The notes below the pieces were generated by a model. It searched no databases. It was not told the DNA's origin and was given only the letters and a program-made list of their open reading frames with translations. Shown in pieces: positions 46,085-56,215 of a DNA stretch of 64,000 bases. The position numbers and the translations under genes were made by a program. Position 1 is the first letter of the stretch, and each line of letters opens with the position of its first letter. Source of the DNA: Glycocaulis albus (GTDB lineage Bacteria > Pseudomonadota > Alphaproteobacteria > Caulobacterales > Maricaulaceae); contig NZ_BMFS01000001.1 in assembly GCF_014639075.1 (NCBI RefSeq), positions 1 to 64,000 of the forward strand, written 5' to 3'.

Positions 46085-46099
46085 TTAACGCCAGCTTAA
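46085..46099. promoter_or_regulatory. Candidate CtrA box (TTAA-N7-TTAA)
   Basis: TTAA at 46085-46088 and TTAA at 46096-46099 are exactly 7 bp apart, the full Caulobacter CtrA consensus; the right half continues TTAACC. It lies between the pterin dehydratase stop and the start of the small secreted gene at 46014, in promoter position for the latter. It is the only full match I noticed in the intergenic regions. Confidence 0.5.
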
Positions 46100-46111
46100 C
46101 CAAAGCCCGGC

Positions 46112-46402
46112 TCAGGCGGAAGCGGCATCATTGATGAATCTGGCCATTTCGACGTCCAGCGCGCTGACGCCATCGCAGTCATGGGTCGTCAGGACGATTT
46201 CTACCTTGTTGTAAACATTGAACCATTCCGGATGATGATCCATCTTGTCGGCTTTCAGGGCGACGCGCGTCATGAAACCGAAGGCGGCATTGAAATCATC
46301 AAACTTGACCGTACGGGTGATGGCGTCGCGGCTTCCTTCTGCCTTGGTCCAGCCGTCCACCTGCTTCAGGGCGGCATCAGCGCCGATCTTTTGCGGGGCC
46401 AT
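46112..46402 (-). CDS. phhB: Pterin-4a-carbinolamine dehydratase
   Basis: A 96-aa protein that regenerates tetrahydrobiopterin-type cofactors; the active-site word is [35 protein letters not shown] and the end [15 protein letters not shown] complete the fold. The ATG at 46402 has AAGGAG 7 nt upstream; an ATG two codons earlier is too close. No phenylalanine hydroxylase gene is nearby, so the physiological partner is unknown. Divergent from the 90-aa gene at 46487. Confidence 0.93.
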   Translation of the reverse strand: MAPQKIGADAALKQVDGWTKAEGSRDAITRTVKFDDFNAAFGFMTRVALKADKMDHHPEWFNVYNKVEIVLTTHDCDGVSALDVEMARFINDAASA

Positions 46403-46486
46403 GATCATTCTCCTTTGCCGTTTACCGAAAAAAGACTCATCGCGGGCATAGTCGGTTCCGGTGAAACAAGAAAGGAGGCGGCAGAC

Positions 46487-46759
46487 ATGACCCGCTTTCT
46501 CGTATCCGAAACCAATCCTGGCGGGCGCAAGCTTGAGGATATCCTCATCCAGCTGCGTGCTGAGGTGCTGACGCGTTCGACGAAAATCTCCGAGGACACA
46601 CGGCCCGAGGCCCTGCACGTCATGGCCAATAACATGAAGGTGCTGGAGCATCTGTCCGCAGCGATCGAGCTGGCACAGGACTCAACCCATCTTCTGGACC
46701 GTGCCTTTGGCCCGTCGGAAGCGGCCCATGGCGGTCCGCCGCGTATCGGTGTGGCCTAA
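46487..46759 (+). CDS. Small helical hypothetical protein (90 aa)
   Basis: A 90-aa protein, [20 protein letters not shown] at the start, then two amphipathic helices ([18 protein letters not shown] and [22 protein letters not shown]). AAAGGAGG 9 nt upstream is the best ribosome site in this region and fixes the start; the open frame extends far upstream antisense to phhB. No family recognised; a small dimeric regulator is conceivable. Confidence 0.7.
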   Translation: MTRFLVSETNPGGRKLEDILIQLRAEVLTRSTKISEDTRPEALHVMANNMKVLEHLSAAIELAQDSTHLLDRAFGPSEAAHGGPPRIGVA

Positions 46760-46848
46760 GGCGCACTGCACTTCACGTTCTGCTTGAACTGAACGGCTCA
46801 AGCGGCCAGCCTTGCTGAACTCGCACCGTTCAGCATCAGGGCCGCGCC

Positions 46849-47988
46849 ATGACTTCCTTCCAGTTCAGAACCGTTCCCCACATTGTATCCGCGCCCGGCG
46901 CCGCGCCGGAGCTGGCCCGTCATGCCGCTCCCGCCCTGAAAGGCGCCAGACGCCTGCTGGTGGTGACCGACAAGGGCGTGATGGGGCTTGGCCTTCTCAA
47001 CAGTGCGCTGGAAGGGCTGAAAGCGGACGGTTTCCAGGTCCACGTCTATGACAAGGTGGTCGCCGACCCGCCTGAAAGCGTCATCGAGGAAGCCGTCACC
47101 GAGGGACGCGGATTCGGGGCCGAGGCCGTGATCGGCTTTGGCGGGGGCAGCCCGATGGACACCGCCAAGGTGGTCGCGCTCCTTCTGGGCTCTGACCAGC
47201 CGCTCGCCGACATGTATGGCATGGACCGGGTCAAGGGCCCGCGCCTGCCGCTCATCCTTATCCCGACCACGGCCGGTACCGGCTCCGAGGTCACCAGCGT
47301 CGCCGTCATCACCACCGGCGCCACGTCCAAGCGCGGCATTGCCGCTGCGCCGCTCTATGCTGACATGGCCGTGCTGGACGCCGATCTGACGCTGGGGCTG
47401 CCCAAGCATATCACGGCGGCGACCGGCATTGACGCCATGGTGCATGCCATCGAGGCGTTTACCGGCAAGCGCTTTAAAAACCCGGTCTCTGACGCGCTGG
47501 CGCTGGCAGCGCTCAGAATGCTCCACGCCAATCTGGAGCGCGTGTGCCAGGACGGATCGGACCGGGAGGCGCGCGCGGGCATGCTGCTGGGTGCCATGCT
47601 GGCCGGTCAGGCCTTCTCCAACTCGCCCGTCGGCGGTGTGCATGCCATGGCCTATCCGCTCGGCGGCATGTTCCATGTGCCGCACGGGCTGTCGAACTCG
47701 GTTGTCCTGCCGCCCGTCCTGCGTTTCAACGCCAGTGCTGCCGAGCCCCTCTATGCGGAGATTGCGGGCCATATCGGCTTGCATGCCAGCTCAGCCGGAC
47801 TGATCGAAGAGATGGAGCGCATCGCCGACGCGGTAGGCATAGAGCGGCGCCTGTCACAGCTCGGCATCAGCCATAATGATATTCCCGCCATGGCCGAGGA
47901 TGTGGCGGCCAATGACCGGCTATTGCCCAATAATCCGCGGCCCATGGCCTATGGCGATATCGTTGCCATGTATGAGGAAATCCTGTGA
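46849..47988 (+). CDS. Iron-containing alcohol dehydrogenase
   Basis: A 379-aa group III alcohol dehydrogenase. It shows [18 protein letters not shown] (NAD loop), [17 protein letters not shown], the metal-binding [12 protein letters not shown] and the histidine-rich [20 protein letters not shown]. It oxidises an alcohol or reduces an aldehyde; substrate unknown. It overlaps a thioesterase gene by 4 bp, hinting at a joint role in acyl or aldehyde metabolism. Confidence 0.93.
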   Translation: MTSFQFRTVPHIVSAPGAAPELARHAAPALKGARRLLVVTDKGVMGLGLLNSALEGLKADGFQVHVYDKVVADPPESVIEEAVTEGRGFGAEAVIGFGGGSPMDTAKVVALLLGSDQPLADMYGMDRVKGPRLPLILIPTTAGTGSEVTSVAVITTGATSKRGIAAAPLYADMAVLDADLTLGLPKHITAATGIDAMVHAIEAFTGKRFKNPVSDALALAALRMLHANLERVCQDGSDREARAGMLLGAMLAGQAFSNSPVGGVHAMAYPLGGMFHVPHGLSNSVVLPPVLRFNASAAEPLYAEIAGHIGLHASSAGLIEEMERIADAVGIERRLSQLGISHNDIPAMAEDVAANDRLLPNNPRPMAYGDIVAMYEEIL

Positions 47989-48422
47989 GCGGGCGCGAAC
48001 CACCTGCCCGGCGTCCGGGCTATGGCGCGTTCGAGCGTATCGAGACGCGCTGGGCCGATAATGATGTCTACGGCCATATCAACAATGTCACCTATTACGC
48101 CTATTTCGACACGGCGGTTAACCGCTGGCTGGTCAAGGCGGGCCTGCTGGACATTGCCGCTGGAGACCCTATCGGCCTCGTGGTGGAGACCGGCTGCCGC
48201 TATCACGCGCCGGCGGCCTTCCCCGACCGGCTGGAGGCGGGCATACGCGTGGGGCGGCTCGGCAATTCCTCGGTGCGCTACGAGATCGCCATTTTCCATG
48301 AAGGCGGGGAGGAGGCCATCGCCGAGGGCCATTTCACCCATGTCTATGTGGACCGCAAAACCCGCCGCCCGGTCTCACTGCCCGATAGCTGGCGCAAGGC
48401 GCTGGAAAAGCTGGCGGGCTAG
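47985..48422 (+). CDS. Hotdog-fold acyl-CoA thioesterase (4HBT family)
   Basis: A 145-aa protein. It has the typical start [27 protein letters not shown], where the Asp of WADND is catalytic, followed by [16 protein letters not shown] and a closing [14 protein letters not shown]. The GTG start overlaps the alcohol dehydrogenase stop (GTGA). Substrate unknown. Confidence 0.92.
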   Translation: MSGREPPARRPGYGAFERIETRWADNDVYGHINNVTYYAYFDTAVNRWLVKAGLLDIAAGDPIGLVVETGCRYHAPAAFPDRLEAGIRVGRLGNSSVRYEIAIFHEGGEEAIAEGHFTHVYVDRKTRRPVSLPDSWRKALEKLAG

Positions 48423-48449
48423 CGCCCGAAGCCTTTGTGAGGACAGCCC

Positions 48450-49010
48450 CTAGTAGCCGAAATGCGAAAGGATAAGCGGGACGGCAACGACAAGCAGGAT
48501 CGGCCCGGTGATCAATCCGGCAATTAATGCGCGGGCCATCCAGTCCGGTCTGGCCGATGGTTCTGTGCCGGTACCGGCGATCAGCCTAAGCGCCTGATGG
48601 GTGCTGCCCGCCGCTGACGCGCGCTCAGCCAATTTCGTCAGCCCTTCAAGCGCGCCGTGTCCGCCACCTGCTGACTGCACCACAAGCTTGCGTGCAGCCC
48701 AGCGTTCCGGGCTTTCGTGACGCAGCTGGCGAGCTGACAGCCAGGCCATGCTCACGATCAGCATGAGCGGAAAAATGACCATTAGTCCGGCAACGAATGC
48801 GCTGAAGAACCCGTTCGAGACACCCGCACCGAACACGGCGGTTGCAAGCACGATGGCCATGCTGAATCCGGTCTGGAACCAGAAGCTGCCGAAGAGCCGC
48901 CGCATGGGCAGGGACACAAACCGCCCGGCCTCGTCTTCCGCGGCCCGGATAACACCGGCGCCGAAACCCGCCTTGGCCAGGACAGCCTTCTCCTTGTCCG
49001 TCAGGCTCAT
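48450..49010 (-). CDS. Hypothetical membrane protein
   Basis: A 186-aa protein with three hydrophobic segments: FWFQTGFSMAIVLATAVFGAG, FVAGLMVIFPLMLIVSMAWL and a C-terminal ALIAGLITGPILLVVAVPLIL. The N-terminus MSLTDKEKAVLAKAGFGAGV is cytoplasmic-like. GGGAGA lies 5 nt before the ATG at 49010. No family recognised. It is convergent with the thioesterase gene and follows thpR. Confidence 0.7.
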   Translation of the reverse strand: MSLTDKEKAVLAKAGFGAGVIRAAEDEAGRFVSLPMRRLFGSFWFQTGFSMAIVLATAVFGAGVSNGFFSAFVAGLMVIFPLMLIVSMAWLSARQLRHESPERWAARKLVVQSAGGGHGALEGLTKLAERASAAGSTHQALRLIAGTGTEPSARPDWMARALIAGLITGPILLVVAVPLILSHFGY

Positions 49011-49061
49011 GCCCGTCTCCCTCGGTGCCATCATGGCGAACCGGTCAACGTGTTTCCAGCC

Positions 49062-49604
49062 TCACCCTTCCAGCGGATATTCCGCCTCGATCTCGTAGGC
49101 GTTTGGGCCGCGGCCACGGGCGTGGCTGGAATAGAGGTAGAAGCGATCCGCCAGAAAAGGTTGTGACTTCCACAAGTTCAGCCGCTCTTCAAATTTCTGC
49201 ACCCGCTGAATCTCGGCCATGTTGAGATAGGCGACCGTCAGGTGCGGCGTGTAGCTGCGCTTCTCCATCTCCATGCCGGCCTTGATCCCGGTGCGGTGGC
49301 ACTGGCGGGCGAGGCGTTCGAGCGGTTCACCGCCCTCGACACCCAGCCAGAGCTGGGTGGGGCTCGCCTTGCCGAAATGGCCGGTACCTTTCAGGCGCAG
49401 CTCGAACGGGGCAATGCGTATGAGCGATAACTCATGATCGAGCTCCGCGATCACGTCTTCGGGCCACTCGCCATAGAAGGCGAGGGTGATGTGGAAGTTT
49501 TCCTCCGGGCGCCATTTCGCACCCGGCACGCCCTTCAGGAGCGGCGTCACCCGCTCGGCGATCTCGTCAGGAATGGGAAGGGCGGCGAAGATACGTAAGG
49601 CCAT
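49062..49604 (-). CDS. thpR: RNA 2',3'-cyclic phosphodiesterase (2H family)
   Basis: A 180-aa protein with the two catalytic HxT motifs, ENFHITLAFYG near residue 40 and YTPHLTVAYL near residue 125, plus the starting RIFAALPIPDEI. The family opens 2',3'-cyclic phosphates on RNA, yielding 2'-phosphates, and once was called 2'-5' RNA ligase. It is transcribed away from the rimP promoter. Confidence 0.93.
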   Translation of the reverse strand: MALRIFAALPIPDEIAERVTPLLKGVPGAKWRPEENFHITLAFYGEWPEDVIAELDHELSLIRIAPFELRLKGTGHFGKASPTQLWLGVEGGEPLERLARQCHRTGIKAGMEMEKRSYTPHLTVAYLNMAEIQRVQKFEERLNLWKSQPFLADRFYLYSSHARGRGPNAYEIEAEYPLEG

Positions 49605-49658
49605 GAGGCAAAGACCGCCATATTTCAGGCGTGGGGGTCAAGCCAGCCGCCTACCCCA

Positions 49659-49687
49659 TTGCATTTGACCCTTGGGGGGCGTATAAG
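49659..49687 (+). promoter_or_regulatory. Promoter of the rimP-nusA-infB cluster
   Basis: TTGCAT (49659-49664), a 17-bp spacer and TATAAG (49682-49687) form a strong candidate; the -10 matches consensus in five of six positions. Predicted transcription starts near 49694, about 100 nt before rimP. Confidence 0.6.
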
Positions 49688-49706
49688 CGCGCTCATCAGG
49701 TTCGAT

Positions 49707-49753
49707 GTGCCGGATGGCACTATCGGGCGGCTCTCACCGGGGGCCGCCTTTTT
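49707..49753 (+). terminator. Attenuator-like hairpins in the rimP leader
   Basis: A small stem (49707-49711 with 49716-49720, loop GGAT) is followed by a 6-bp GC stem (49726-49731 with 49743-49748) and TTTTT at 49749-49753. This is a complete intrinsic terminator between the promoter and rimP, about 40 nt before the start codon. Transcription of the whole cluster must read through it. Confidence 0.65.
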
Positions 49754-49792
49754 CATTGCCTATTCGGGCTGTTTGCCGCTTCGGAGCCGTCT

Positions 49793-50377
49793 TTGAGAAC
49801 ACGCAGCCGACACGATGAGATGATCGCCGTGCTCGCCGACCCGGTCGCTGAGGCGATGGGCTACGAGATCGTGCGCATCCGCGTGCTGTCGGGAAAGCGC
49901 CAGACCGTGCAGATCATGGCGGAAAAGGCCGATGGCACGATGGATGTGGAAGATTGCGCGCGCCTGTCGCGGGCCCTCTCCGATGTGTTTGAAACGAACG
50001 ATCCGATTTCCGGCGAATATGTGCTGGAAGTGTCCTCGCCCGGCATTGACCGCCCGCTGACCATGCTCGCCCACTTTGAACGCTGGGAAGGGTTTGAAGC
50101 CAAGATCGAGCTCGACCGGCTGGTGGAGAACCGCAAGCGGTTTCGCGGCGTTCTGGCCGGGATCGAGGACGGCAATGTGCTCATTGATCTTGATGGCGAG
50201 GAAGAAACCGCCGTCCTGCCGTTTGACTGGATTGCCGAGGCCCGGCTGGTTCTCACCGATGCGCTGATCGCCGAATCCCTTAAAGGGCGTGGCGGAGAAG
50301 CCCCGGTCTGGACGGACGGAGCCGAGACCGTGACTGAAGACACCCAAACCGACAAAACCTCAAAGACCAACAGATAA
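49793..50377 (+). CDS. rimP: Ribosome maturation factor RimP
   Basis: A 194-aa 30S assembly factor. It has DPVAEAMGYEIVRIRV, VEDCARLSRALSDVFE, the hallmark YVLEVSSPGIDRPL and the SH3-like C-terminal domain. The TTG at 49793 is preferred: CGGAG lies 6 nt upstream and the N-terminal helix aligns with relatives; an ATG at 49820 is the alternative. An acidic Thr-rich tail (about 20 residues) ends it. First gene of the cluster, 13 bp before nusA. Confidence 0.93.
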   Translation: MRTRSRHDEMIAVLADPVAEAMGYEIVRIRVLSGKRQTVQIMAEKADGTMDVEDCARLSRALSDVFETNDPISGEYVLEVSSPGIDRPLTMLAHFERWEGFEAKIELDRLVENRKRFRGVLAGIEDGNVLIDLDGEEETAVLPFDWIAEARLVLTDALIAESLKGRGGEAPVWTDGAETVTEDTQTDKTSKTNR

Positions 50378-50390
50378 CAGGATACTCATC

Positions 50391-52151
50391 ATGGCCATCG
50401 GGGTCAGTGCCAACAGGCTGGAACTTCTGCAGATCGCCCGCGCCGTCGCGCAGGAAAAGATGATTGATGAGCCGCTGGTGCTCGCCGCCATCGAGGAAGC
50501 GATCCAGAAGGCCGCGCGCTCGCGCTATGGCAGCGAGCTCGATATCCGCTGCTCGATCCATCCCAAGACCGGCGAGATGAAGCTGACGCGCCACACCACG
50601 GTGGTCGAGGAAGTCGAGAACGACTCCCAGGAAATCAGCCTGGAGGAAGCGAAAAAGATCGACCCGAATGCGGAAATCGGCACGGTGTTCGAGGAAGAAC
50701 TGCCCCCGATCGAGTTCGGCCGCGTCGCCTCCCAGACTGCCAAGCAGGTGATCACGCAGAAAGTGCGCGAGGCCGAGCGCGAACGTCAGTACGAAGAATA
50801 CAAGGACCGTATCGGCGAAATCATCAACGGCATCGTCAAGCGCGTCGAATACGGCAATGCGATTATCGATCTGGGCAAGGCCGAGGGCATTATCCGGCGC
50901 AATGACGCCATTCCGCGCGAGGCGCTGCAGCCCAATGACCGCGTGCGCGCCTATATCTATGATGTGCGCCCCGAAGTGCGCGGGCCGCAGATTTTCCTGT
51001 CGCGCGCGCACCCGGATTTCATGGCCGCCCTGTTCTCGCAGGAAGTGCCGGAAGTCTATGAAGGCATTATCGAGATCCCGCGTGTCGCGCGCGATCCGGG
51101 CAGCCGGGCGAAGATCGCCGTCATCTCCAATGACAGCTCTATCGACCCTGTGGGCGCGTGCGTCGGCATGCGCGGCAGCCGCGTGCAGGCGGTCGTCAAC
51201 GAGCTGGCGGGCGAGAAGATCGACATCATTCCGTGGAATCCCGATCCGGCCACCTTCATCGTCAACGCCCTGCAGCCGGCGGAAGTTGCCAAGGTGGTGC
51301 TCGATGAGGAAAGCCAGCGTATCGAGGTTGTGGTGCCTGATGACCAGCTATCGCTGGCCATTGGCCGCCGGGGCCAGAATGTGCGCCTTGCCAGCCAGCT
51401 GACCGGCTGGTCGATCGACATACTGACCGAGGTCGAGGAGAGTGAGCGTCGGCAGAAAGAGTTTACCGAGCGCACGGCCCTCTTCATCGAAGCCCTTGAT
51501 GTTGACGAGGTCATTGCCCAGCTTCTGGCAACGGAAGGCTTCACCGATGTCGAGGATCTGGCCTTTGTGGAGCTGGACGAGATCGCCGTCATTGAAGGCT
51601 TTGACGACGAGACGGCCGAGGAAATCCAGACCCGCGCACGCGAGTTCCTTGACAAGCAGGCCGCCGAGCAGGATGCCCGCCGCAAGGAGCTGGGCGTGGA
51701 CGACGCCATTCTGGAGATTGACGGCGTCACGCTGCCGATGGCGGTGAAGTTCGGCGAGAACGAGGTGTTCTCGGTTGACGATCTGGCCGGCATGACGCCG
51801 GATGACTTGCGCGGCTGGTACGAGACCCGTGATGGCGAACGCGTGCGCGAGCCGGGCATTCTCGATGGCTTTGATATCGAGGCCGCCGATGCCGAGCGCC
51901 TGATCATGAAGGCCCGTGTGGCGGCCGGCTGGATTTCCGAAGAGGATATTCCGGCGGAGGAGCCCGAAGAGGCCGAAGCCGGCGCAGATGCGGACGGTGT
52001 TGACGAGGCCGTCGAGGACGCGCTGGCCGAAGACGGCGAGTTCGATCTGGCCGCTCTCGAGGCGGAAGCGGAGCGTCTGGGCGTGGACCTTGAAACCCTC
52101 ATCAATGCCGGTGAGGAGAGCGAAACGGCGGAGGAAGACGAGAACAAGTGA
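50391..52151 (+). CDS. nusA: Transcription elongation/termination factor NusA
   Basis: A 586-aa RNA-polymerase-binding factor. An N-terminal domain (1-130) is followed by S1 ([16 protein letters not shown]), KH domains ([16 protein letters not shown] and [17 protein letters not shown]) and two helical repeats in the C-terminal region. The end is a highly acidic tail ([14 protein letters not shown] and beyond), longer than in E. coli. It overlaps ylxR by 4 bp. Confidence 0.97.
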   Translation: MAIGVSANRLELLQIARAVAQEKMIDEPLVLAAIEEAIQKAARSRYGSELDIRCSIHPKTGEMKLTRHTTVVEEVENDSQEISLEEAKKIDPNAEIGTVFEEELPPIEFGRVASQTAKQVITQKVREAERERQYEEYKDRIGEIINGIVKRVEYGNAIIDLGKAEGIIRRNDAIPREALQPNDRVRAYIYDVRPEVRGPQIFLSRAHPDFMAALFSQEVPEVYEGIIEIPRVARDPGSRAKIAVISNDSSIDPVGACVGMRGSRVQAVVNELAGEKIDIIPWNPDPATFIVNALQPAEVAKVVLDEESQRIEVVVPDDQLSLAIGRRGQNVRLASQLTGWSIDILTEVEESERRQKEFTERTALFIEALDVDEVIAQLLATEGFTDVEDLAFVELDEIAVIEGFDDETAEEIQTRAREFLDKQAAEQDARRKELGVDDAILEIDGVTLPMAVKFGENEVFSVDDLAGMTPDDLRGWYETRDGERVREPGILDGFDIEAADAERLIMKARVAAGWISEEDIPAEEPEEAEAGADADGVDEAVEDALAEDGEFDLAALEAEAERLGVDLETLINAGEESETAEEDENK

Positions 52152-52795
52152 GCCGCGGCGCACGGGAAACCCGCGTGAAGACGCCCCGGGAGAGGCGCTG
52201 CATCGCGAGTGGCGAGACCGCTCACGAGGCCAGTCTGATCCGCGTGGCGGTCAGCCCGGAAGGGCTGGTGGTGCCGGACATTTCGGCCAGGCTTCCCGGG
52301 CGCGGTGCCTGGATCAGCGCGAGCCGGGAGGCGGTGGCCACCGCCATGAGGCGCAAGGCCTTCCAGCGGGCGTTCGAAGGGCCGGTGACGGTACCCGAAG
52401 GGCTTGCTGATGAGATCGAGAGACAGCTTGCCGCACGGGCATTGTCGATACTGGGTCTCGCAAGGCGCGCAGGACGGCTCGCAATGGGGTATGATGGCGC
52501 CAGAGGTGCCATTACCGCATCGCCCCCGCCGGCCTGGCGTATCGAGGCCAGCGACGGTGCGACGGACGGCCGGCGCAAGCTGGACCAGCTTGCGCACGGC
52601 GCGGCGCCAGGTGTGCCGGTGGTGATGTACTTCAGCGCTGCCGAACTTGGTGCAGCGCTCGGGCGCTCCGGTGTGGTGCATCTGGTGCTGTCACCGGGAC
52701 CGGAGGCCGAGGCGTTCGGTGTGTTGATGGGCAAGCTGGCCGGTTTCCGTGCCATGGGCCCGCAATTGCCGGATGGACCGGCAAGAGAGAGTTGA
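52148..52795 (+). CDS. ylxR: YlxR-family RNA-binding protein fused to L7Ae-like domain
   Basis: A 215-aa protein. The N-terminal YlxR (DUF448) domain (about 10-95) has [18 protein letters not shown] and the PGRGAWIS motif. The C-terminal half (about 100-205) resembles L7Ae-type RNA-binding domains: [19 protein letters not shown] and [24 protein letters not shown]. Bacillus has these as two genes, ylxR and rplGA, side by side; alphaproteobacteria commonly fuse them. GTG start overlaps nusA. Likely RNA-related, tied to nusA-infB. Confidence 0.88.
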   Translation: MSRGARETRVKTPRERRCIASGETAHEASLIRVAVSPEGLVVPDISARLPGRGAWISASREAVATAMRRKAFQRAFEGPVTVPEGLADEIERQLAARALSILGLARRAGRLAMGYDGARGAITASPPPAWRIEASDGATDGRRKLDQLAHGAAPGVPVVMYFSAAELGAALGRSGVVHLVLSPGPEAEAFGVLMGKLAGFRAMGPQLPDGPARES

Positions 52796-52920
52796 AACGG
52801 CAGGCAGGACCGCTAGGTTAGCGGGCCTTTCGCCAGAGCCGGATGGACAGGGCAGTAGGCATTGCTGCGGCGCAGTGCTTCGACAGGCCTTTTTATGCAG
52901 AGCCGCGATGAAAGACGTTT

Positions 52921-55488
52921 ATGAGCGACGCTGACGAACGCAATCCTTCGGGCCGCAAGCCCCTCACCCTCGGCGCACGTACCGGATCGGGCACCGTGCA
53001 GCAGAGCTTTGCGCGCGGCCGCTCCAAGGCGGTTGTGGTTGAGAAGAAGCGCAAGCGGATCGCGCCGGGCGCTGCCGGTGCGCCTGCGGGCAAGGATGCC
53101 GCCCCCGCGCAGGGCAAGCCTGCTGCCAGCGATGCCGACAAGGCGCGCGCGGCGCTGGCCGCCAAGGCCAAACAGCTCGGGCTGTCTGAAGAAGAGCTGA
53201 TCCGGCGCCAGCGGGCGATCGCCCGCGCCCGCGCCGAGGCTGAGGAACGCGACGCCAAGAAGAAGGCTGAAGAGGCCGAACTTGCCCGCAAGGCCGAGGA
53301 AGACCGCAAGGCGCTCGAAGACCAGCGCAAGCGCGAGGAGGCCGCCCGCAAGGAGGCCGAGGCCCGCAAGAAGGCCGAGGCGCAGCGTGTGGCAGCTCCC
53401 GACCCGGCTGACATTCCCGTTCCTGTTGATCCCGATACGGCCAAGCCCCAGCGCAAGGTCCTGGACAAGGACGCCCGTGCCAAGGATGAGGCCCGCGGCG
53501 GCGATGGCGACGATGATGACGGGCGGGCCAAGAAGAAGCTGGCACCGGCGGCCAAGGCTGCGCCATCACGGTCCAAGGATTCCGGTGAGCGCCGCCACAA
53601 GGGGCGCCTTACCATCCAGAATCTTGTCGAGGATGATGAAGGGCGCCAGCGTTCGCTGGCTTCCATGCGCCGCGCCCGCGAGCGCGAGAAGCAGCGCCGC
53701 ACGCAAGGCGGGGCCGAGCGCGAGAAGGTTGCGCGCGACGTTGTCGTGCCTGAAAGCATCACGGTGCAGGAGCTGGCCAACCGGATGGCGGAACGCGCCG
53801 CCGATGTGGTGAAATTCCTGATGAAGCAGGGCCAGATGGTCCGCGCCGTCGACTTCCTGGATGCCGATGATGCCGAGCTGATCGTCGAGGAGTTCGGCCA
53901 CCGCGTGAAACGGGTGTCCGATGCCGATGTGGAAGAAGGCTTTATCTCTGCCGATGACCCGGAAGACACCAAGCAGCCGCGCCCGCCGGTCGTGACGATC
54001 ATGGGCCATGTCGACCACGGCAAGACCTCGCTGCTCGATGCGCTGCGCTCCACGGACGTGGCAGGCGGCGAAGCGGGCGGCATCACCCAGCATATCGGCG
54101 CCTATCAGGTACAGCTGAAATCCGGCGACAAGATCACCTTCCTGGACACGCCCGGCCACGCCGCCTTCTCGGCGATGCGCGCGCGCGGTGCGCAGGCCAC
54201 CGACATCGTGATCCTGGTCGTGGCGGCTGATGACGGTGTGATGCCGCAGACGGCGGAGGCGATCAATCACGCCAAGGCGGCCGGTGTGCCGATGATCGTG
54301 GCGGTGAACAAGATCGACAAGCCCGACGCGACGCCCGACAAGGTGCTCAACGAGCTGCTTCAACATGAGATCGTGACCGAATCCATGGGCGGTGACGTCC
54401 AGTTCGTTCCGGTGTCGGCTTTGAAGAAGACCGGTCTTGATGAGCTGACCGACGCGATCACGCTTCAGGCCGAAATGCTCGAGCTGAAGGCTAATCCGGA
54501 CCGTTCAGCCGAAGGCATTGTCATCGAGAGCCAGATCGACAAGGGCCGCGGCCCGGTTGCGACCGTGCTGGTCAAGCGCGGCACGCTGAAACGCGCCGAC
54601 ATCGTTGTCGCGGGCGTGCAGTGGGGCAAGGTGCGTGCGCTGACCAATGAGCGCGGCCAGCAGATGAGCGAGGCAGGTCCTTCGCTTCCGGCCGAGATTC
54701 TTGGCCTTGATGGCGCGCCGGAGCCGGGCGAAGCCTTCTCGGTTGTCGAGAACGAGGCACGCGCCCGCGAGATCGTCGATTACCGCATGCGCCAGCGCCG
54801 CGACAAATCGGCCGGCACGGGCGGTGGCGGCACCTCGCTGGAACAGATGATGGCCCGCCTGCAGCAGAATGAGGTCCAGGAACTGCCCGTTCTCATCAAG
54901 GCGGACGTGCAGGGCTCTGCCGAGGCGCTGACCGGCGCGCTGGAAAAAGTGGGCAATGAAGAAGTGCGCGCCCGCGTCATCCACGCGGCTCCGGGCGGTG
55001 TGTCGGAGGCCGATGTGCAGCTGGCCAAGGCCTCCGGGGCTCCGATCTTTGCTTTCAACGTGCGTGCCAACAAGCAGGCGCGGGACCTCGCCGAGGCTGA
55101 AAAGGTCGAGATTCGCTACTACTCGATCATCTATGATGTGATCGATGACGTGAAGAAGACGCTGGAAGGCCTTCTGGCGCCGGAGAAGCGCGAAACCTTC
55201 ATCGGCTATGCCGAAATTCTGGAAGTCTTCAATATCACGAAGCTCGGCAAGGTGGCCGGTTGCCGCGTGACCGAGGGTGTGGTGCGCCGCGGCTGTGGTG
55301 TGCGCCTGCTGCGCAACGATACCGTCATCCATGAGGGCGAGCTGTCCACGCTCAAGCGCTTCAAGGACGAGGTCAGTGAAGTGCGTGCCGGGACCGAGTG
55401 CGGCATGGGCTTTGTCGGCTATCAGGACCTGCAGAAAGGCGACCAGATCGAGTGCTTCACCGTCGAGGAGATCGAGCGCAAGCTCTGA
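52921..55488 (+). CDS. infB: Translation initiation factor IF-2
   Basis: An 855-aa GTPase that brings initiator tRNA to the 30S subunit. A long charged Lys/Glu/Ala-rich N-terminal region (about 1-300) precedes the G domain, with [27 protein letters not shown] and [13 protein letters not shown]; the C-terminal domains end EIERKL. The start [18 protein letters not shown] matches the usual alphaproteobacterial opening. The ribosome site is weak, and an 8-codon frame (ATG 52908, TGA 52932-52934) overlaps the start. An intrinsic terminator follows. Confidence 0.97.
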   Translation: MSDADERNPSGRKPLTLGARTGSGTVQQSFARGRSKAVVVEKKRKRIAPGAAGAPAGKDAAPAQGKPAASDADKARAALAAKAKQLGLSEEELIRRQRAIARARAEAEERDAKKKAEEAELARKAEEDRKALEDQRKREEAARKEAEARKKAEAQRVAAPDPADIPVPVDPDTAKPQRKVLDKDARAKDEARGGDGDDDDGRAKKKLAPAAKAAPSRSKDSGERRHKGRLTIQNLVEDDEGRQRSLASMRRAREREKQRRTQGGAEREKVARDVVVPESITVQELANRMAERAADVVKFLMKQGQMVRAVDFLDADDAELIVEEFGHRVKRVSDADVEEGFISADDPEDTKQPRPPVVTIMGHVDHGKTSLLDALRSTDVAGGEAGGITQHIGAYQVQLKSGDKITFLDTPGHAAFSAMRARGAQATDIVILVVAADDGVMPQTAEAINHAKAAGVPMIVAVNKIDKPDATPDKVLNELLQHEIVTESMGGDVQFVPVSALKKTGLDELTDAITLQAEMLELKANPDRSAEGIVIESQIDKGRGPVATVLVKRGTLKRADIVVAGVQWGKVRALTNERGQQMSEAGPSLPAEILGLDGAPEPGEAFSVVENEARAREIVDYRMRQRRDKSAGTGGGGTSLEQMMARLQQNEVQELPVLIKADVQGSAEALTGALEKVGNEEVRARVIHAAPGGVSEADVQLAKASGAPIFAFNVRANKQARDLAEAEKVEIRYYSIIYDVIDDVKKTLEGLLAPEKRETFIGYAEILEVFNITKLGKVAGCRVTEGVVRRGCGVRLLRNDTVIHEGELSTLKRFKDEVSEVRAGTECGMGFVGYQDLQKGDQIECFTVEEIERKL

Positions 55489-55519
55489 CACCGGCCGGGC
55501 CTGAGTTGAGCCTAACCAA

Positions 55520-55547
55520 ACCCCGGCTGGGAACAGCCGGGGTTTTT
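55520..55547 (+). terminator. Rho-independent terminator after infB
   Basis: A perfect 9-bp stem (55520-55528 with 55535-55543) has a 6-nt loop and is followed by TTTT. It separates infB from the membrane-protein gene and rbfA. Confidence 0.85.
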
Positions 55548-55651
55548 CAATGCCGGGGCTTTCACGGCCAGCCGGACCCCGTCTTCAGGGAACGCAGGCC
55601 CGCCGGGCCGTGTTGAAGCCTGACTGCCCGCAGAACACAGAGGAAACCCGC

Positions 55652-56113
55652 ATGAACGCCTCGCTTGCCTTCCCCATTGTCATGGTCGTGATCGCCGGCG
55701 CGGCGGTGGCAACCCAGCCGGCCTTCAATGCCCAGCTTGCCGCCGTGCTGGGCTCGCCATTGCGCGCCGCACTGGTGAATTTCAGTGCCGGGGCGCTTGT
55801 CATGCTGGGTGTGGTGAGCGTTTTCGTACTGAGAAACGGTCTGCCGAGCCGGGAGACCCTGGCCTCGGTCCCGCCCCATCTGTGGATTGCCGGCGGGGCG
55901 CTGGGCGCGCTGTTTGTGACAACCGCCATGTGGGCGACCCCGAAAATCGGGGTGGGCGCATTCTTTGCGGTCCTGATTGCCGCCCAGCTGATCGCGGCGC
56001 TGGCCATGGATCATTTCGGGCTTCTGGGCCTTGATGTGCGCCCGGCCAATCTGGTGCGTATCGGCGGTGTGCTCCTTCTCGTCGCCGGTGCCATCATGGT
56101 GGTGCGCGGCTGA
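55652..56113 (+). CDS. YdcZ/DUF606-family membrane transporter-like protein
   Basis: A 153-aa protein with five hydrophobic helices. AAVATQPAFNAQLAAVLGSPL and AALVNFSAGALVML near the start are typical of the DMT-related YdcZ family, and GVLLLVAGAIMVVRG closes it. Substrate unknown. The ATG at 55652 has AGAGGA 7 nt upstream. It sits between infB and rbfA, genes usually adjacent in other genomes, and is bounded by the infB terminator and a probable rbfA promoter. Confidence 0.85.
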   Translation: MNASLAFPIVMVVIAGAAVATQPAFNAQLAAVLGSPLRAALVNFSAGALVMLGVVSVFVLRNGLPSRETLASVPPHLWIAGGALGALFVTTAMWATPKIGVGAFFAVLIAAQLIAALAMDHFGLLGLDVRPANLVRIGGVLLLVAGAIMVVRG

Positions 56114-56118
56114 CCGGC

Positions 56119-56147
56119 TTGCCAGCGCCCCTGCAAGCGCGTATCAC
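56119..56147 (+). promoter_or_regulatory. Possible rbfA promoter
   Basis: TTGCCA (56119-56124), a 17-bp spacer and TATCAC (56142-56147) lie about 70 bp before rbfA. A promoter here would make sense because a terminator stands between infB and this point. Confidence 0.45.
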
Positions 56148-56215
56148 CCGCCCCCTTTCCACGGGCGTCCCGGTTCAATCCCGGCCCGTCCTGCGCGGAA
56201 ACGAGGTAATTGCCC

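Noticed and set aside
51056-52681. 541-codon open frame antisense to nusA and ylxR
   Set aside because: Ser/Arg-rich shadow of strongly coding plus-strand genes; no recognisable motif.
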